A stretch of DNA of 64,000 nt from Letharia columbiana (taxonomy: Eukaryota; Ascomycota; Lecanoromycetes; Lecanorales; Parmeliaceae): NCBI RefSeq assembly GCF_014066305.1, contig NW_023501039.1, positions 186,001 through 250,000 on the forward strand. Reading direction: 5' to 3'. The position numbers and the translations under genes were made by a program. The notes under the pieces are model-generated. The model saw only the letters and a program-made list of their open reading frames with translations. It ran no database searches and was not told the origin of the DNA. Shown piece after piece: positions 20,381-33,884 of this stretch (positions are counted from its first letter, which is position 1; the number at the start of each line of letters is the position of its first letter).

Positions 20381-23300
20381 AATCTTTAATTTAATATAGA
20401 TTTTAGAATAAGAAGCCTCTTTTATTAAAGTAGTAGTATTTTTATAAATATATATCTATATTTAAATCGATTTAAGAAGTTTTATTCTATAAATATAAAA
20501 TATATAAAGTTATTAGATTAAGTATAATAGTTAAATATTATTAATTAAGCGTAATAAGTAGAAAGATAATTAGAATATCTTATTCTCAACTTAGAATAGT
20601 TTTTCTTTTATTTATTATATATTTTCTTTTTATAAAAACTACGTCTAGACTTTAATAATACTATATTATTATTTATAAGCTTATATCTTATTATAATTAT
20701 CTAAGAAGCTATATATCTTTTAATTATAAAGTAATTCTTTTTATATAAAATATATATAATTAAGCCGCTAGATATTAGTTAGTAATTTTCTTTATTTATA
20801 ATTATTAAAGAGTAAGTTATATTATTAAAATCGCTCGCTAATTTTATCTTTATAGCTTTCTTAAAGTATATATAGTATAGAGAATTAAATTCGAAGCGAA
20901 TTAATCGAATTTAAAGTTATATAAATTAAGATCTTCTTTATTACTTAAGTAAATACGATTTAAGAAATAATTAAGTTCGTTAATTTTTATAATTCGCGAA
21001 TTTTCTTTAACGTATAAGCTTTAAAGTCTAATTAGTAATAATTTAATTAGCGCGTATAATTAATTTACTATCTAATTTAAATATATATAATTAATATAAT
21101 TACGCACTTTTCTTATTTATAGTTATACTTCTTAAACTTCGCGTATAATCTTCTAATTTTTACCTTCGCGAAGTCTTATCTTTACTTCGCTTCGATAATT
21201 TAAATAAGTCTAAATTAGTAGTTAATAAATTATTAAGAATTTTCTAAGCTTTCGCGATTATCGAGTTAATAGCTTTAATAGATAATAATACTATATATTA
21301 ACGAATTATATTTAATATTATAATTAATTATCATATTAAGAGATATAGCGCTATTAGATATATACTTACTTTATAAAAATAATATTATTAATTTAATTTA
21401 ACTATAGAATATAGAGAAAATAATTTTATTTTCTTTAGATATAGATAATATCGTAATAAACGAGCGTATTATAATATAATTATTATAATAATAAAAAGAA
21501 TTTTTAAGAAAGAAGAGGGTGAATTAGAAAAGAATAATATTAAGTATTTATTATCGAGCTAACTAATATTATATAACTAAAATCTTATTAAAATAAAATA
21601 CTATTTAAAGATAGATTAAGTTTAAACGTTAATTAGAAAGCTAACTAAAAAAAGAGATTAATTTCTTTTTTATTAATATATATCGTAGAGCTATATATAA
21701 GCGCTTCTTTCTATATTTTAAATATACTTTAGATATTTATAGCTATATATATACGCCCCCTCTTATATTTCATATATTTCGATATTCTTTATATACGCGA
21801 TATATCTATTAAAGATAATCTTATTAATCTAATTAATTTCTATTTAATCTTATATTTACTAATTATAAGAAAAGCTCTTTATTTTAATATTATAACTTTA
21901 TTAATTCGTTATTCTTAAATACCGAGTCGTTTATAGCTTATAATTAATTTACTTACTTTCTTCTCTTCTTCTACTCTAAAGATAGAAGAAGATATTATTT
22001 CTTTTTCGCCTTCGCCTATAACGAATTAATTATTATTTTTATAAGATTAAAGATATCGACTTAAAGACGATATCGCTTAATTAAAAGCGAAGAATATAAT
22101 ACTTTAATATTTTAACGCTTAAGTAAAAGATATTATAATATTACTTAAATAGAGAGAGAGTCATATTAATAAGAAAGATATTAATATTTAAAAATAATCT
22201 TAGCGCGATAAAAGATTTAATTTTTATATATATAGAAGATTTAGATAATAACTAGTTTAGCTAATTAAATTATTAAAGCGTTTAAATTAGATTTTAATTC
22301 TATATTAATATCTAATAAAATTTATTTAATAGTTTTAAGATATTAATATACGCTCTTATTAATATAGCTAATAATTAGAATATTAATTAAAAAAATATAA
22401 TCTTTAATTCTAATATTTAAAATAATATAGCGACGAATAAGTAGTATTAAAGCGAATTAAGTATATATTATATTAAGTAGAGAAGCGTTAATAGCTAGAC
22501 TAATTAGAGTTTTAAATTAATTAAATTAAATATTAATTCTATATTAGCGTTATTATATACTCTTAAATATATAATTACTAATTATAACGCTAATTAGAAA
22601 GAATTAATCTTTAATTTAAAATATCGAAAATAATATAGCGATATATTATTAAAGCGATATAAGTTATTAAAGCGATATAAGTTTCTATTATAGTAAGAAG
22701 ATAGAATTTATATATTAAATATTAATCTCATTTTATTTCTAATATTTTATTCATTTATATATCTCTTTTAATTTCTCTTTAAATATCTTAATCTTAAGAT
22801 ATTAACTAGACCTTTATTTAGCGTAAGACTTAACTTTCTTAATCGACGATACTTAGTATAAGATATTAATAAGTATATTTCGATATAAAGATAGTAATAA
22901 ATCTTACTTTCTTTTTAATATTAATAATAAAAAATAATAAATATAGTAATAAATAAAGATAGTATAGATTATATAGAATTAGTTTAAATCTAATAGCGAT
23001 CATTAACCTATTTATTAAGATTTAGAAATTAGAAAATTCTAGAAGTAAATATAATTTAACGAATATATACTTATCGATTTCGAGGAGCTATATATTATTT
23101 ATCATTACTACGATAAGATTCTAATTTATTTATTTATAGATTACAAAATAAGCGATATAATAGTATATATTAAGTCTAAGAGATATATTAAGAAATCTAA
23201 TTTAAGTAGTTTATAATAAACGAATCTAATCGATAATTATAAAAATTAGATATATTTCTAAACTAGACGATATAAATTATTAATAAATAAAACGATAAAT

Positions 23301-26019
23301 AGAATATCTAGCTTACTATTTACTCTAGAAAAGATAATATTAAGATTCTCTTATAATACTAGAAGGTCGAAAGCTTATACGCGAAGACTTTTTAAAATAA
23401 TTTTATCGCTAAATTATAAATATCGATATTTTATTTATAATCGCTAATAATTCTAAGATACTATAACTCTTACGCTATCTTAACTTTAATATATAATTAA
23501 AGTTAATATTTATTATAAAGAATCGATTAATAAGAAAAGCTATAGAGCTAGAGATAAAATTATTAAAGAATTTATTAGTCGATAATATTAAAGTCTCTCT
23601 AGCTCTAAATTATTAATTATCTTATAATCGCTAATTATTTATAATAATTCTAATCTTTTTTATTAATATTAATTAATAATAATATAAGATTCTTATAGAC
23701 TTTAAGTATATCGAAGATAAATATACTAGCTAGAAACTTATAAGTATTATTAATTTAATTCTTATAAAATATAAGATTTAAAATTATATATTTAAACTTA
23801 TAACTAATAACGCTAGTAATAATAATATACTCTTCGAAGATTTAATTACTTATCTTTCTATTTTCGTAATAGAGAACCCGCTTAATATTAAAGAATTTAA
23901 GTTCTTAAATTATTTATAATATATTTTCTATATAGCGTATATTATTTAATTAATCTTAAAAGAACTTCTAGATAATATTAAGATTATTTTAATAAATAAG
24001 AAATTTTAGAGAAGCTAGAATAATAAAGAAGATAAGAATTAAGTTTAAATAAGTATAATTAATCTATCGATAACTCTAATAAAGATATAATATTTCTTAT
24101 TATTATTCTAATTATTATATTATTAATTATATTAAGATTTAAAAAATCGTTATATATATTAATACTAGCGGCTAGCGTAAAGAGATCTTTTTTATATTAT
24201 AAGCTAAACGACTTTAAGATAAAAACGTTTTAATATTAGATAAATATTAATCTTCTAAAAAGAAGTAATATTATTAGAGACGCTCTCTTAAGCTCTTTTA
24301 GAATATTAAGACTCGCTAGAATTTAACTTATTAGATATTAATCCGCGCTCTACTTCTTTATATTAATATTATATACTTTTTAAAGAATAAATTAACTATC
24401 TACTTAAGATTAAGTAATAAAAAATAATTATAAATAGAAATTATAGTCTAGACGTCTAAATAATTTTTAATTAATTTCTAATAGATTTAATATTTAATTT
24501 AGCTTATTAGATCTTTTTATAAATTTATAAAATTAATAAATAGAGAAAAGAAGGCTATAATTTACTACGTCTTTAATATTTATAATTATCTATTTAATTA
24601 TATAGATAAAAAGCTTAGAAAATTAAGAAGAAAGAGAATTCTTTAAAAAAAAGAACTTCTTAAAGCTTTTAAGGCGGCTCGCGAGAAATTAACTATCTAT
24701 TATAATCGAACTTAATTAGATTTAAACTATCTATATAAATAAGTTACGCTTTTATATTTAAGTTATAATAATATAAAATTAAAGAAATTAAATTAAAAGA
24801 TTAATATTAGAGAGAAGCTATAGACGAAGATCTACTAAAAAGCGCTTAAAAGAATATTTTAAAATTATTAAAATATTAATATAAGTAGTTAATTATAAAG
24901 AGCTAAGCGAATAAATTAATTAAATAAAAATACGCTTAATTAAGCGATAAAATTCGAGATTAAGAATTTAGATAATAAGAATAAATATAATTAGCTTTAG
25001 TAATATAGACGAAATAATAAGTCTTCTAATTATTATTCTAGTTATAATCTTATCTCTAATCTTTATAAAGCTTCTTTTAATAATCTAGCGAATCTTTTAA
25101 TTCTAAAGTAATAAAAGAAATTAAAGTTTAAATACGCTATAGTCGCTTAAATAGCTTATAATATTCTTTATTCTCTCGCGAGGGCTATTATATATAAGCG
25201 ATACTTCTTAATAACTAAAAGATATTATAATACTTAGAAGTATTATTTATTAGCGATATTTTATACTCTAATAATAATTCTTTATATAAAGTATTGAGAA
25301 AACGAGCTTAAATAGAGCTAGACTTAATCTTAAAGAAGATCTTAGTATATCGAATTAGATTAAAAGAGCTAATAGTACTTTATATAAAAATTTAATTAAT
25401 AATCGTAATAATTATATTAGCGAAGATAATAAGCTTATAAAAAGTACTTCGATAAGTTTAATATTTATAAGTTTATTAAGATATATCGCTAATACTCTAT
25501 AATATATAGAGAGATAATTAATAGATTTATAGTTAGAGAAAATTAATAATAATAGATTTAATCTTAACGAAGAGATTTAAAGATAACTTAAAAAGCGAAT
25601 TTATTTATAAATAGTTAATAAGTTTAATTAGATAAAGATAAATTTAAGATACTTAAAAGAATCGCGATAGAGTAGAATAGAAGAGTAGTAGAGAATTCGA
25701 GAGAAGAATAAATATAAAGTTTATTAAGTTTATTTAACGCGTTAAAGCGAATATATAAATAAAGATAATTATAGAATTTTATTCTTATAATATTTAAAGA
25801 TTTAAAATTTAGAATATTCTTTTATATTATAATTTTAAGAAGAAGAATAGAGACGCTTATAGTTCTAATTATTATTCTAATTATTACTATTAATAAGAAG
25901 ATAAATAGCTATATTAGATTACTTTTTATATTCCCTCTCTCTTAATAAAGAAGAATAAATATATTCTATATATCTTAGTCGAATTATTCTATAAATATAG
26001 AAATCCCAATCGAGATATT

Positions 26020-26420
26020 TTATATATATATTATTTCATAATATAATATCACAAATATATATACTTAGTTATATTAACTATAGAGTTCTATAAAAGAAAA
26101 GAGCGACTTAATATAAGCGCGCTAAGGCGTATTACGTAATATAATTATATAGTTATTAAGACGCTAAGAGTTATATAATCTAAATTTTAATACTTCTCTT
26201 TATATATATTCTTTTATACGCGAAATCTAATAAACTACGAAGTTTAATACTAACGATATTAAAATCGAGTAGATAAGATAAAGTAATTAGCGTCGAGTAG
26301 TAAAAGTGAAATTAATATCGAATAATTAAAGTAAGTTAGCGCCGAATAGCTAATAGTAAAATATATACTCTTTTATCTCTATCCCCCTATACAAACGAAA
26401 ATAAAAAAACATGAGATTTA
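26020..26420. other. Less RIP-depleted island inside the AT-rich block
   Basis: This stretch has several CpA and TpG dinucleotides, for example atatcacaaatat near 26050 and aaacatgagat near 26408, and short C runs. Most of the surrounding 20 kb has almost none. It may be a boundary between two inserted elements or a non-repetitive spacer that RIP did not hit. Confidence 0.35.
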
Positions 26421-29400
26421 AAGTTCGCGACGTTTAAAATAAGATAGATAAAGTAAAAAGTCGAAATCTAAAAACGACTATATTAAATTATAACCCCCTT
26501 TTAAATATAATTTAAATTTCACTTTTTATTAAAAAGCGATTTTTTAAAAATTTTATTCTTATATTATCTAATATATATTAAAAATCGATTAATTCAAGAT
26601 TAAAGAATATTTATAGAAATAGCTAAATAAAATAATTAAAAGAAATTCTTCTAGCTATATATCGTCGACTATAAGGCCTCTATAAGATTATTTTGAATAA
26701 TTAATTCTTAGTAATAGTAATTATAATAGCGATAATTTAAAGATATAATACTTAAGATATTAATAACGAATAGATATAGATCTTTTAAAAGAGCTTTAAA
26801 AGTTTTAGTAATAATAGCGATAATAGCGCTAAAGAAATAGCTATTTCGATATAAAATAGTAAGTTTATAGAGTATTAAGTCTAATATAGCGACTCGATAA
26901 GCGACTTAAATTAATTACTTATAATATAAAAATTAATAAAATAACTTCTCTAGAGTAGATAACTTCTTTATATTAAGATTATTAAGTTATAGTTATAAAC
27001 GATATTTTAACTTAATAAATTAATAAAACCTCTTAAACTTATTCTTATTAAGAGTCTTAATAAGATTATTAATTATCTATCGATTAATAGAGATATAATT
27101 TAAAGCGACGTTTCTAGTAATAACTTATTTTTATATATAATAATATTAAATATTAATATATTTAATATAAATATAAAATTAAGAATTTTTAGCTAATACT
27201 ATAACGCCTTAATTATTATAAAAAATAATTATCGCTTATATTTATTTATTATTAAAATTAAGCTAATTTAATAAATCGCGTAGCTAAATTACTTCTTTAA
27301 TAACTTATATTTAATTAATATATTTAATCTTATAGATTAAGAGTATTATAATAAATTATCGCTTCGATAATTAATTAATAACTTCGCTATTAATATTAAA
27401 TATATATTTAGATATAAAATAATAAGTATCTTAATTATCGACTTAATCGATATTAATATAATCGCTTAGAGATTTTAAATCTCCTCTAAAGACGAGTTAA
27501 TAATTAATAATTTATCTAAAATAGCGAAAGATTCGCTTAATCGCTTTTTAATAAACTTCGTTAAAATTTAAACTATATTAAGATATTATCGAAATCGCGA
27601 ATATAATATCTAGTTTTATATCGAGTATTATATATATTAATAACTCTATTATTAACTAATACTCGATATAAGAGACTTTAAAGATTTAAAAGTTCTCTTT
27701 AAATATCTAATATCTTTCGATATTTATAAGAATAAATATATCTTTAAATTCTTATATATTATACTTAGTAAGAAATTTTTTAATATATTTTATCTAATTA
27801 AGTTAAATAATATAATTAATATAATTTTTAATAATAATTATATCTAGATAATAAATATATAATCTTAAATTAATTATTTTAAAATAATTATTAAACTTAT
27901 TTTTAATATTCTAAATTTCTACTTTATTAAAATTAACTAAGAGAATATTATTTATATAAATTATAATAATTATAATATTATTAATAAAGATTAAGAAATT
28001 AATTATAATAAGTTTAAAGTCTAATTTCTTTAAATATATAAAGAGAATATTATATTAGACTCTTAAGGATTACTTTAAATTATATAACGCCTTCTTTAAC
28101 TTATATATCTTATATTTACTATTAATCTTAAAGCCTATAAACTATATTATATAGATAATTTTCTTTATATTATTATAGAGAAAAGTAATTTTAATATCTA
28201 TTTATTTTAATTTTTAATTAAGAGCTATTATTAAAGTAAAGATCGCTTTATAATTTATAAACTTAATTATAAAAACGAAAGTCTTATTAAAATTTACGTC
28301 TTCGCGCTATTTAAAATTATAAATTATTTATTAAACTTTATATTATATAATCTTCTTAATAAGATCTCGCTTAAATTTATAAACTTATTTATTATTTAGA
28401 GTATATATATTTAAAAATAAATTTATTAAGATTTAAATATCATTAGCTATAAGAAAGTTAACTTCTTTCTATATAATAAATTCTTATTTTATTTTTTAAT
28501 ATTTATTCGCTATTATCTCTTAATATATTTAAAATTTAAATAATTTAAGAGTATTAACTTTAACTAAAAAGGCGAATAAGTTTAATAAAAGATCGCGATA
28601 AGCTTTAAGAACTTTATATCGTCTAGACTATTTTAAGAAAAACTATTAATTAATTATAGATCTAATTATAAATCTTATTAAGACTTATATTAAAAACGCT
28701 AATACTATTAAAATAAATTTTATAAGTATATTTTCGCTTAGAATTTTAAATAATTTCGACTTTATTTCCTCTAATTTTTTAAATATATCTATAATAATAT
28801 CTATAAAGATAGTTACTACGAAGATATCTATAAAGATATTTTTCTAATAAGAATTTATATAATAATAATAAATTCTCTTCTAGCGGCTTTAGTTAAGATA
28901 GTAATTAAAATAATTATTACTTCGATAAATATTTCTTATCTTATTCTTTTTAAGACTCTCTTTTTTAAAATTAATATTAAAGAGATAATTAATAGCTTAT
29001 ATATAGTCTTTTATAATATATCTATATAACGCTTATTTCTATTCTTAAATAGATTTTAATTATTAATCTCTCTTTTCTTAGCGAGATTAAGCTTAAATAA
29101 AATAAATTTAAAAGAAATATTATTAATTTAAATTATATTTAAATAAATCTAAATTTTATTATTTAATATTAATATATAATAAAATTAATTAGCTTTATAA
29201 TTAATTAAGCGTCTCTTATAGACGTAATTTTTATATTTAATTTAATTAATATTTAATAAATATATTTAATAAAAACTAGTTTATTTAATAATTCGAAGAT
29301 ATAAAATATTAGATAAATAGTTTATAAAGATCTTATAAAAAATAATATCTCTTTTTAATATTAATTATAAATTATATAGATAATTAGAAATTTATATAAA

Positions 29401-32400
29401 TTTCGATTAATACTTTTATAATAGCTTACTCTCTTTAAATATAGCGTTAATCTTATATTATATTATTTAATTAAGATATTTAAATTTATTATTTATTTAA
29501 AAGTTATTAGATATAATATCTTTCTAAATAATTTCTTTAATAAATTAAAAAGTATATATATTATAATTATTATACTCGAAATTATAATTATTATAAAATC
29601 TAATATAAACGTAGTTTTTATACTTAACTTAATTTAGAAAAAATTTAAACGCTATAAAAATTATAAAATCGTTTTTATTAGAAAATAAGAATATAGTAAA
29701 ATAAAGCGTTTTATCGTTTAGAAAGATTATTATTTATTTATAATTATTATAAGAAATAAAGAAAGACTTTTAAAGATTATTATAAATTAGATTATTCTTC
29801 TAGCGATCTAGCGTTATATAACGCTTATATAATTTAATTTTTATATTAATAATACTATATAATTTATATATATTCTTAAAGAGTAAAATAAATAAGTTTA
29901 TTTTAATATATATTTTAACTAATTTCTTTAAATTTTAATACTTTAAATAGTTATAATAAGCGTATTATATATGTAAGATTTTTTTATTAATTTAAGAATC
30001 TAGAGTATTAGCGAATAAGAATAAGAATTTAAATTTAGATATAGATATAAATATAATAAACTTATTATAAATAGAAATATTTTTATTAATAACTACTAAG
30101 TATATAAAAGTCTTTATTTATATATTTAGCGTATAAAAATAATTACGCTAGCGTCTAAAAATAATATTATACTTCTTTATTTTAATATTTTTAAATATAA
30201 GTTAAAGTAAATAATTTTAATCTTTAAATTACTTTTAAAAAATTAGATTAAAATTACTATTAGAGATATATTAGATATCTTTTATATATAAAATTCGTTT
30301 ATTTTTAAGATTCTTATATTTAAGCTTAATACGCTTAAAATTAATAGTTAGAACTAAGCTATTAACTCTATTAATTAAATAATATAATTTAAATAAAATA
30401 AAGATTTAAAAGATTAAGAAGTTATAAATAATATACTAAGTATAGATATTATTAATAAATTATAGATATAATAATATAATAATTATAAATATCGAAGAAG
30501 TTTAAGTTATAGTCTTTAAACCCTTTTTAATAAAGAAATAATAGACTTAATTTTATAAGAATTAAGAATTAGCGATAAGATATATAATATTCTTTAAATT
30601 AGAGTTAATATATATTATAAAACTATATATTATTATTAATTAAGTATATATAATAATCTTAATATTATTAAATTAATAATTAATAATAAATTTATTATTT
30701 TAGATAATTTTATCTTTATTATTTAAGTTAGTAAAATTATTATTATTATTATCTTTATCGCTATCTTTATTACTATAACTATCGCGGTCTTTATAATTAT
30801 TATAATCTCCCCTATTACTATTACTATTTTATTTCTTAAATTTAAAATATAAAATAATATATTTGATATTATTATATTAGTTCTTTTTATAATAATTATA
30901 ATATTTATAAATTTAAATATAAATATAAGAGTTATTAATATAAATCTCTTATTAAATTTTATACTCGATCGCTCTATCGATAATAATTAATATAATAATA
31001 CTTTATAAATTATATATAAAGAATTTATTAATTAGCGTAGTTAATATATAAACTTTAATATTAATTAAATTAATAAGATTAATTATAATATTAATAAATC
31101 GAGTAATCGCGTAATTTAAATCGAACTTTATAATATTATTATTCTTAAAAATATTATAATTTTAATTATATTATTTATAATATAAATTATATAAAAAATC
31201 TAAATCTAAATAAAAGTAATAAATCTTTTAATTTTTATTAAACTTTAACTTTAAAAATAAGTTATTAAACTTATCTAGAATCTTTATAAATCTATTAATA
31301 TAGAATTAGAGATTATTATTATATCTTATAAAAATAACGTTATTTATTTTTCTAAATATAAAATTAAGAATATTCGAGTTTTAGAGCTTAAACTTATTTA
31401 AAGTCTTTTAGGCTTCTTTAATATTAATCTTATTCTTAATTTTAAAATATAGATTTTTTTTATAGCGCGATTTTAATATAATATAGATTTAATCTTATAT
31501 TTATAATTAGCTATCGATTTAGACTTTAATAATAATAATACTAACGATTAACTTTATATAATCTTTTTTAATATAACGCTATAATCTAAATAACTTTAAT
31601 TTATTCTTAAATTATTACTTTTAGATTTAATAATTAAAGATATTTTTAAACTTATTAATATTATCGAGGCGGCTTAAAGAGATTAAAATTTTAGATTTCT
31701 TAAAAGATATAGTACTTAGAGGCTTAATAAGCTCTTTTTATTAGAGAATAAGCTAGATAAGCTCGCTTTATTAAAACTTAAATTTAAAAATAAAGTTTAT
31801 ATATTAATAGAACTTAGAGAAGTAATTAAGATAAACGATATTAGTAAAATTAAGCGCGCTTAAAAATTAAAGAGATTTTTATTAAATATCGATTTCGATA
31901 GAGACTTAGAGATAAATTATATTAATATCGAGTTAAAATTAATAAAAGAGCTTAATATATACTTACTCTCGCTATTAAAATATTTCTTATAATACGCTAG
32001 AGATTTAAATATATAAGAAAAGTTTCGCTAAGTTTTAAGATTAGCTCGATATAGCTTAGATCTTTATTTATGAAGATTTATTATTTATTAATACTCGAAA
32101 TAGCGAATAATATTCTATCGAGAAGTTAAATAATTAATAAATATTAAAGATATTAAAATAATTTAAAAATATTATAATAATAAAAATTTATCTCTTATAT
32201 ATAGATATAATATTATATTATTAAGATTATATTAGCTATTTTAATAATTAAAAACTTTATTTATCTTCTCTAAAATTAACTTAATTAAAATTCGAGATCG
32301 AGATTAATTATAAGATTATTTACTTACTATTAAGATATTTTATCTCTAAAATAAGTACTTACGCCGAGGCTTCTTTATAATAATAGGGGTTTCTTTCTCC

Positions 32401-33089
32401 TTTCGCTTTTAAAATTAAAATTCTTATTTTTTTAATTAATATATCTCTATTAGCGATAATTAGAAACTACGTAATTAACGTCGAAGCTAAAGTTATTTTT
32501 TTTTAAATTATATTTCTTTTAGCGATAGCTAAAATAATTAATTTTTAATCTTTATTATAAATATTTTGTAATTAAATAAATATAAAATCTAGATACTCGC
32601 TATCTAATTCTTTAATATTTATAATATATAAATAAAGGCGTATTATTTCTTTATTTAGCGTATTTTATATAGAAAAGCTAATAATATTTTAGAGATCTTA
32701 GCGATAATATAATTTAATTAATTATATAGCAATTTCGATAATCTCGATTAGATATAATATATCTTAGCTCGCTTTATATTATCTTAAATAAAAAATAAAA
32801 GCGCTTAAGTAATAGCCTTTAACTCTTAAATTATAAGCGAATTATAGCTATTTAAATCTAAAATAACTATTTTAAAGTAAGAATTTCCTATATTAAGAAG
32901 ATTAATAAAGTCTTTTATAGTTATAATTATCTCTATTATAATAAATATAAATATCTAAAGATAATCGTAGCTATAGCGATAGATTATACTATTATTAAAA
33001 TAATTATTAAATATAATTTAGACTTATAATCTATTAAAATATAAAGATAAAATACTTAATTATATTATAAACCAGAAACACCGGCGACC

Positions 33090-33248
33090 ATGGCGCATTG
33101 CGAACACACCGCTCCCGCCGACCAGACCCTGCCTTCGACCGCCAGCAGCTCTACGACCTCAGTCGTCAAGCCTCAGCCCAAGAGTGGCTGCATCGCCTGC
33201 CCATGCCCTGATGGGTGGTGTGATGTCTGCTGTTGCACCATCATGTGA
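33090..33248 (+). CDS. Cysteine-rich 52-residue peptide at the edge of the AT-rich block
   Basis: A short reading frame of 53 codons starts about 20 bases after normal composition resumes. The start context, gcgaccATGG, is strong for a fungal gene. The protein has a Thr/Ser/Pro-rich N-terminal half and a compact Cys-rich end, SGCIACPCPDGWCDVCCCTIM being the last 21 residues with Cys at 34, 37, 39, 44, 47, 48 and 49, plus Cys4. There is no signal peptide, so it is not an obvious secreted effector. CxC and CCC spacing would fit a small metallothionein-like metal-binding peptide; that is inference. High GC and the absence of RIP marks contrast with its upstream sequence, so its promoter must lie in RIP-mutated DNA, or it is the truncated end of a longer gene. 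Confidence 0.5.
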   Translation: MAHCEHTAPADQTLPSTASSSTTSVVKPQPKSGCIACPCPDGWCDVCCCTIM

Positions 33249-33884
33249 AAAGGACATGTGCTTGGATCAGGTCGTTAGGGAAGTCGAGGTGAGGAGGATA
33301 GGATGCCATGTGCTGTGCTAGAAGGATATGTGTAAACGATGTTGATGTCCTGTTTGTGGGAATTTGAAAAGGTGAAGAAGGGTTGGCTCAATCAAGGGCC
33401 TGAGAATCTGTTAGCGCCCTTGTATCACCCTCGGCGGCTAATTTTGCTCGACTTCCATCAAACATCTAAGCATCGCTGCAAGTATCTTACATCAATTTGG
33501 TCATACTGTCTACATCTTAAGAGCGCTTTCTCCGCCTTTCTTACGGAGTATCCTGCGTGCACGTTGCTATTTATAGTCCTCAAACGCAGCACAGTCTTGG
33601 TGCAACCCTCTCGCAAAATTGGCGCTTAGCTGCATGAACCATGTTAGAGATGTGACCTATGTTGGCAAATATTTCTGCTATCGTATTTCTATTCGCCACC
33701 ATGATGGACCCACCATGCTGGGTCTGCCACAGCCCCACGACAAGGTTGCCAATCCCAAACTGCCAGTCTCGCTCGTTTTTCCAATAGCGAAACTTTCTAC
33801 ACACTTTACCTCGTAGCGTTGACTTGCTAAAACTATGCTGTTTTATATTTCCTTGGAGAACGCTAAGGAGATAGCAAAGATGTA
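33249..33884. other. Intergenic, no supported gene
   Basis: About 640 bases of ordinary composition between the Cys-rich peptide and the membrane-protein gene. Open frames here are short, lack family resemblance and overlap each other on both strands. I see nothing else in it. Confidence 0.4.

Larger units (their letters stand above)
12650..33068. mobile_element. AT-rich block of RIP-mutated transposable-element remains
   Basis: A 20.4-kb block with no reading frame of 60 codons or more on either strand. CpA and TpG are nearly absent across it, TpA is greatly in excess, and CpG survives in many TCGCGA-like islands. That is the mark of repeat-induced point mutation acting on CpA, as known from Neurospora and other Pezizomycotina, and not of simple AT drift. 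Two direct copies of a 2.1-kb sequence and a tandem array inside it show that it was repetitive before mutation. The size fits several nested retro- or DNA-transposons, but decay is too deep to read a class from the sequence. It is probably heterochromatic. Both edges are sharp against normal gene-bearing sequence. A regional centromere is a possible alternative reading. Confidence 0.88.

Noticed and set aside
12650..33068. Mitochondrial or plastid DNA insertion as the source of the AT-rich block
   Set aside because: No organellar genes or tRNA-like sequences were seen, and selective CpA/TpG loss with CpG retained points to RIP.
12650..33068. CRISPR-like array suggested by the 92-bp units
   Set aside because: This is a eukaryotic genome, units are directly adjacent without unique spacers, and no Cas genes exist.
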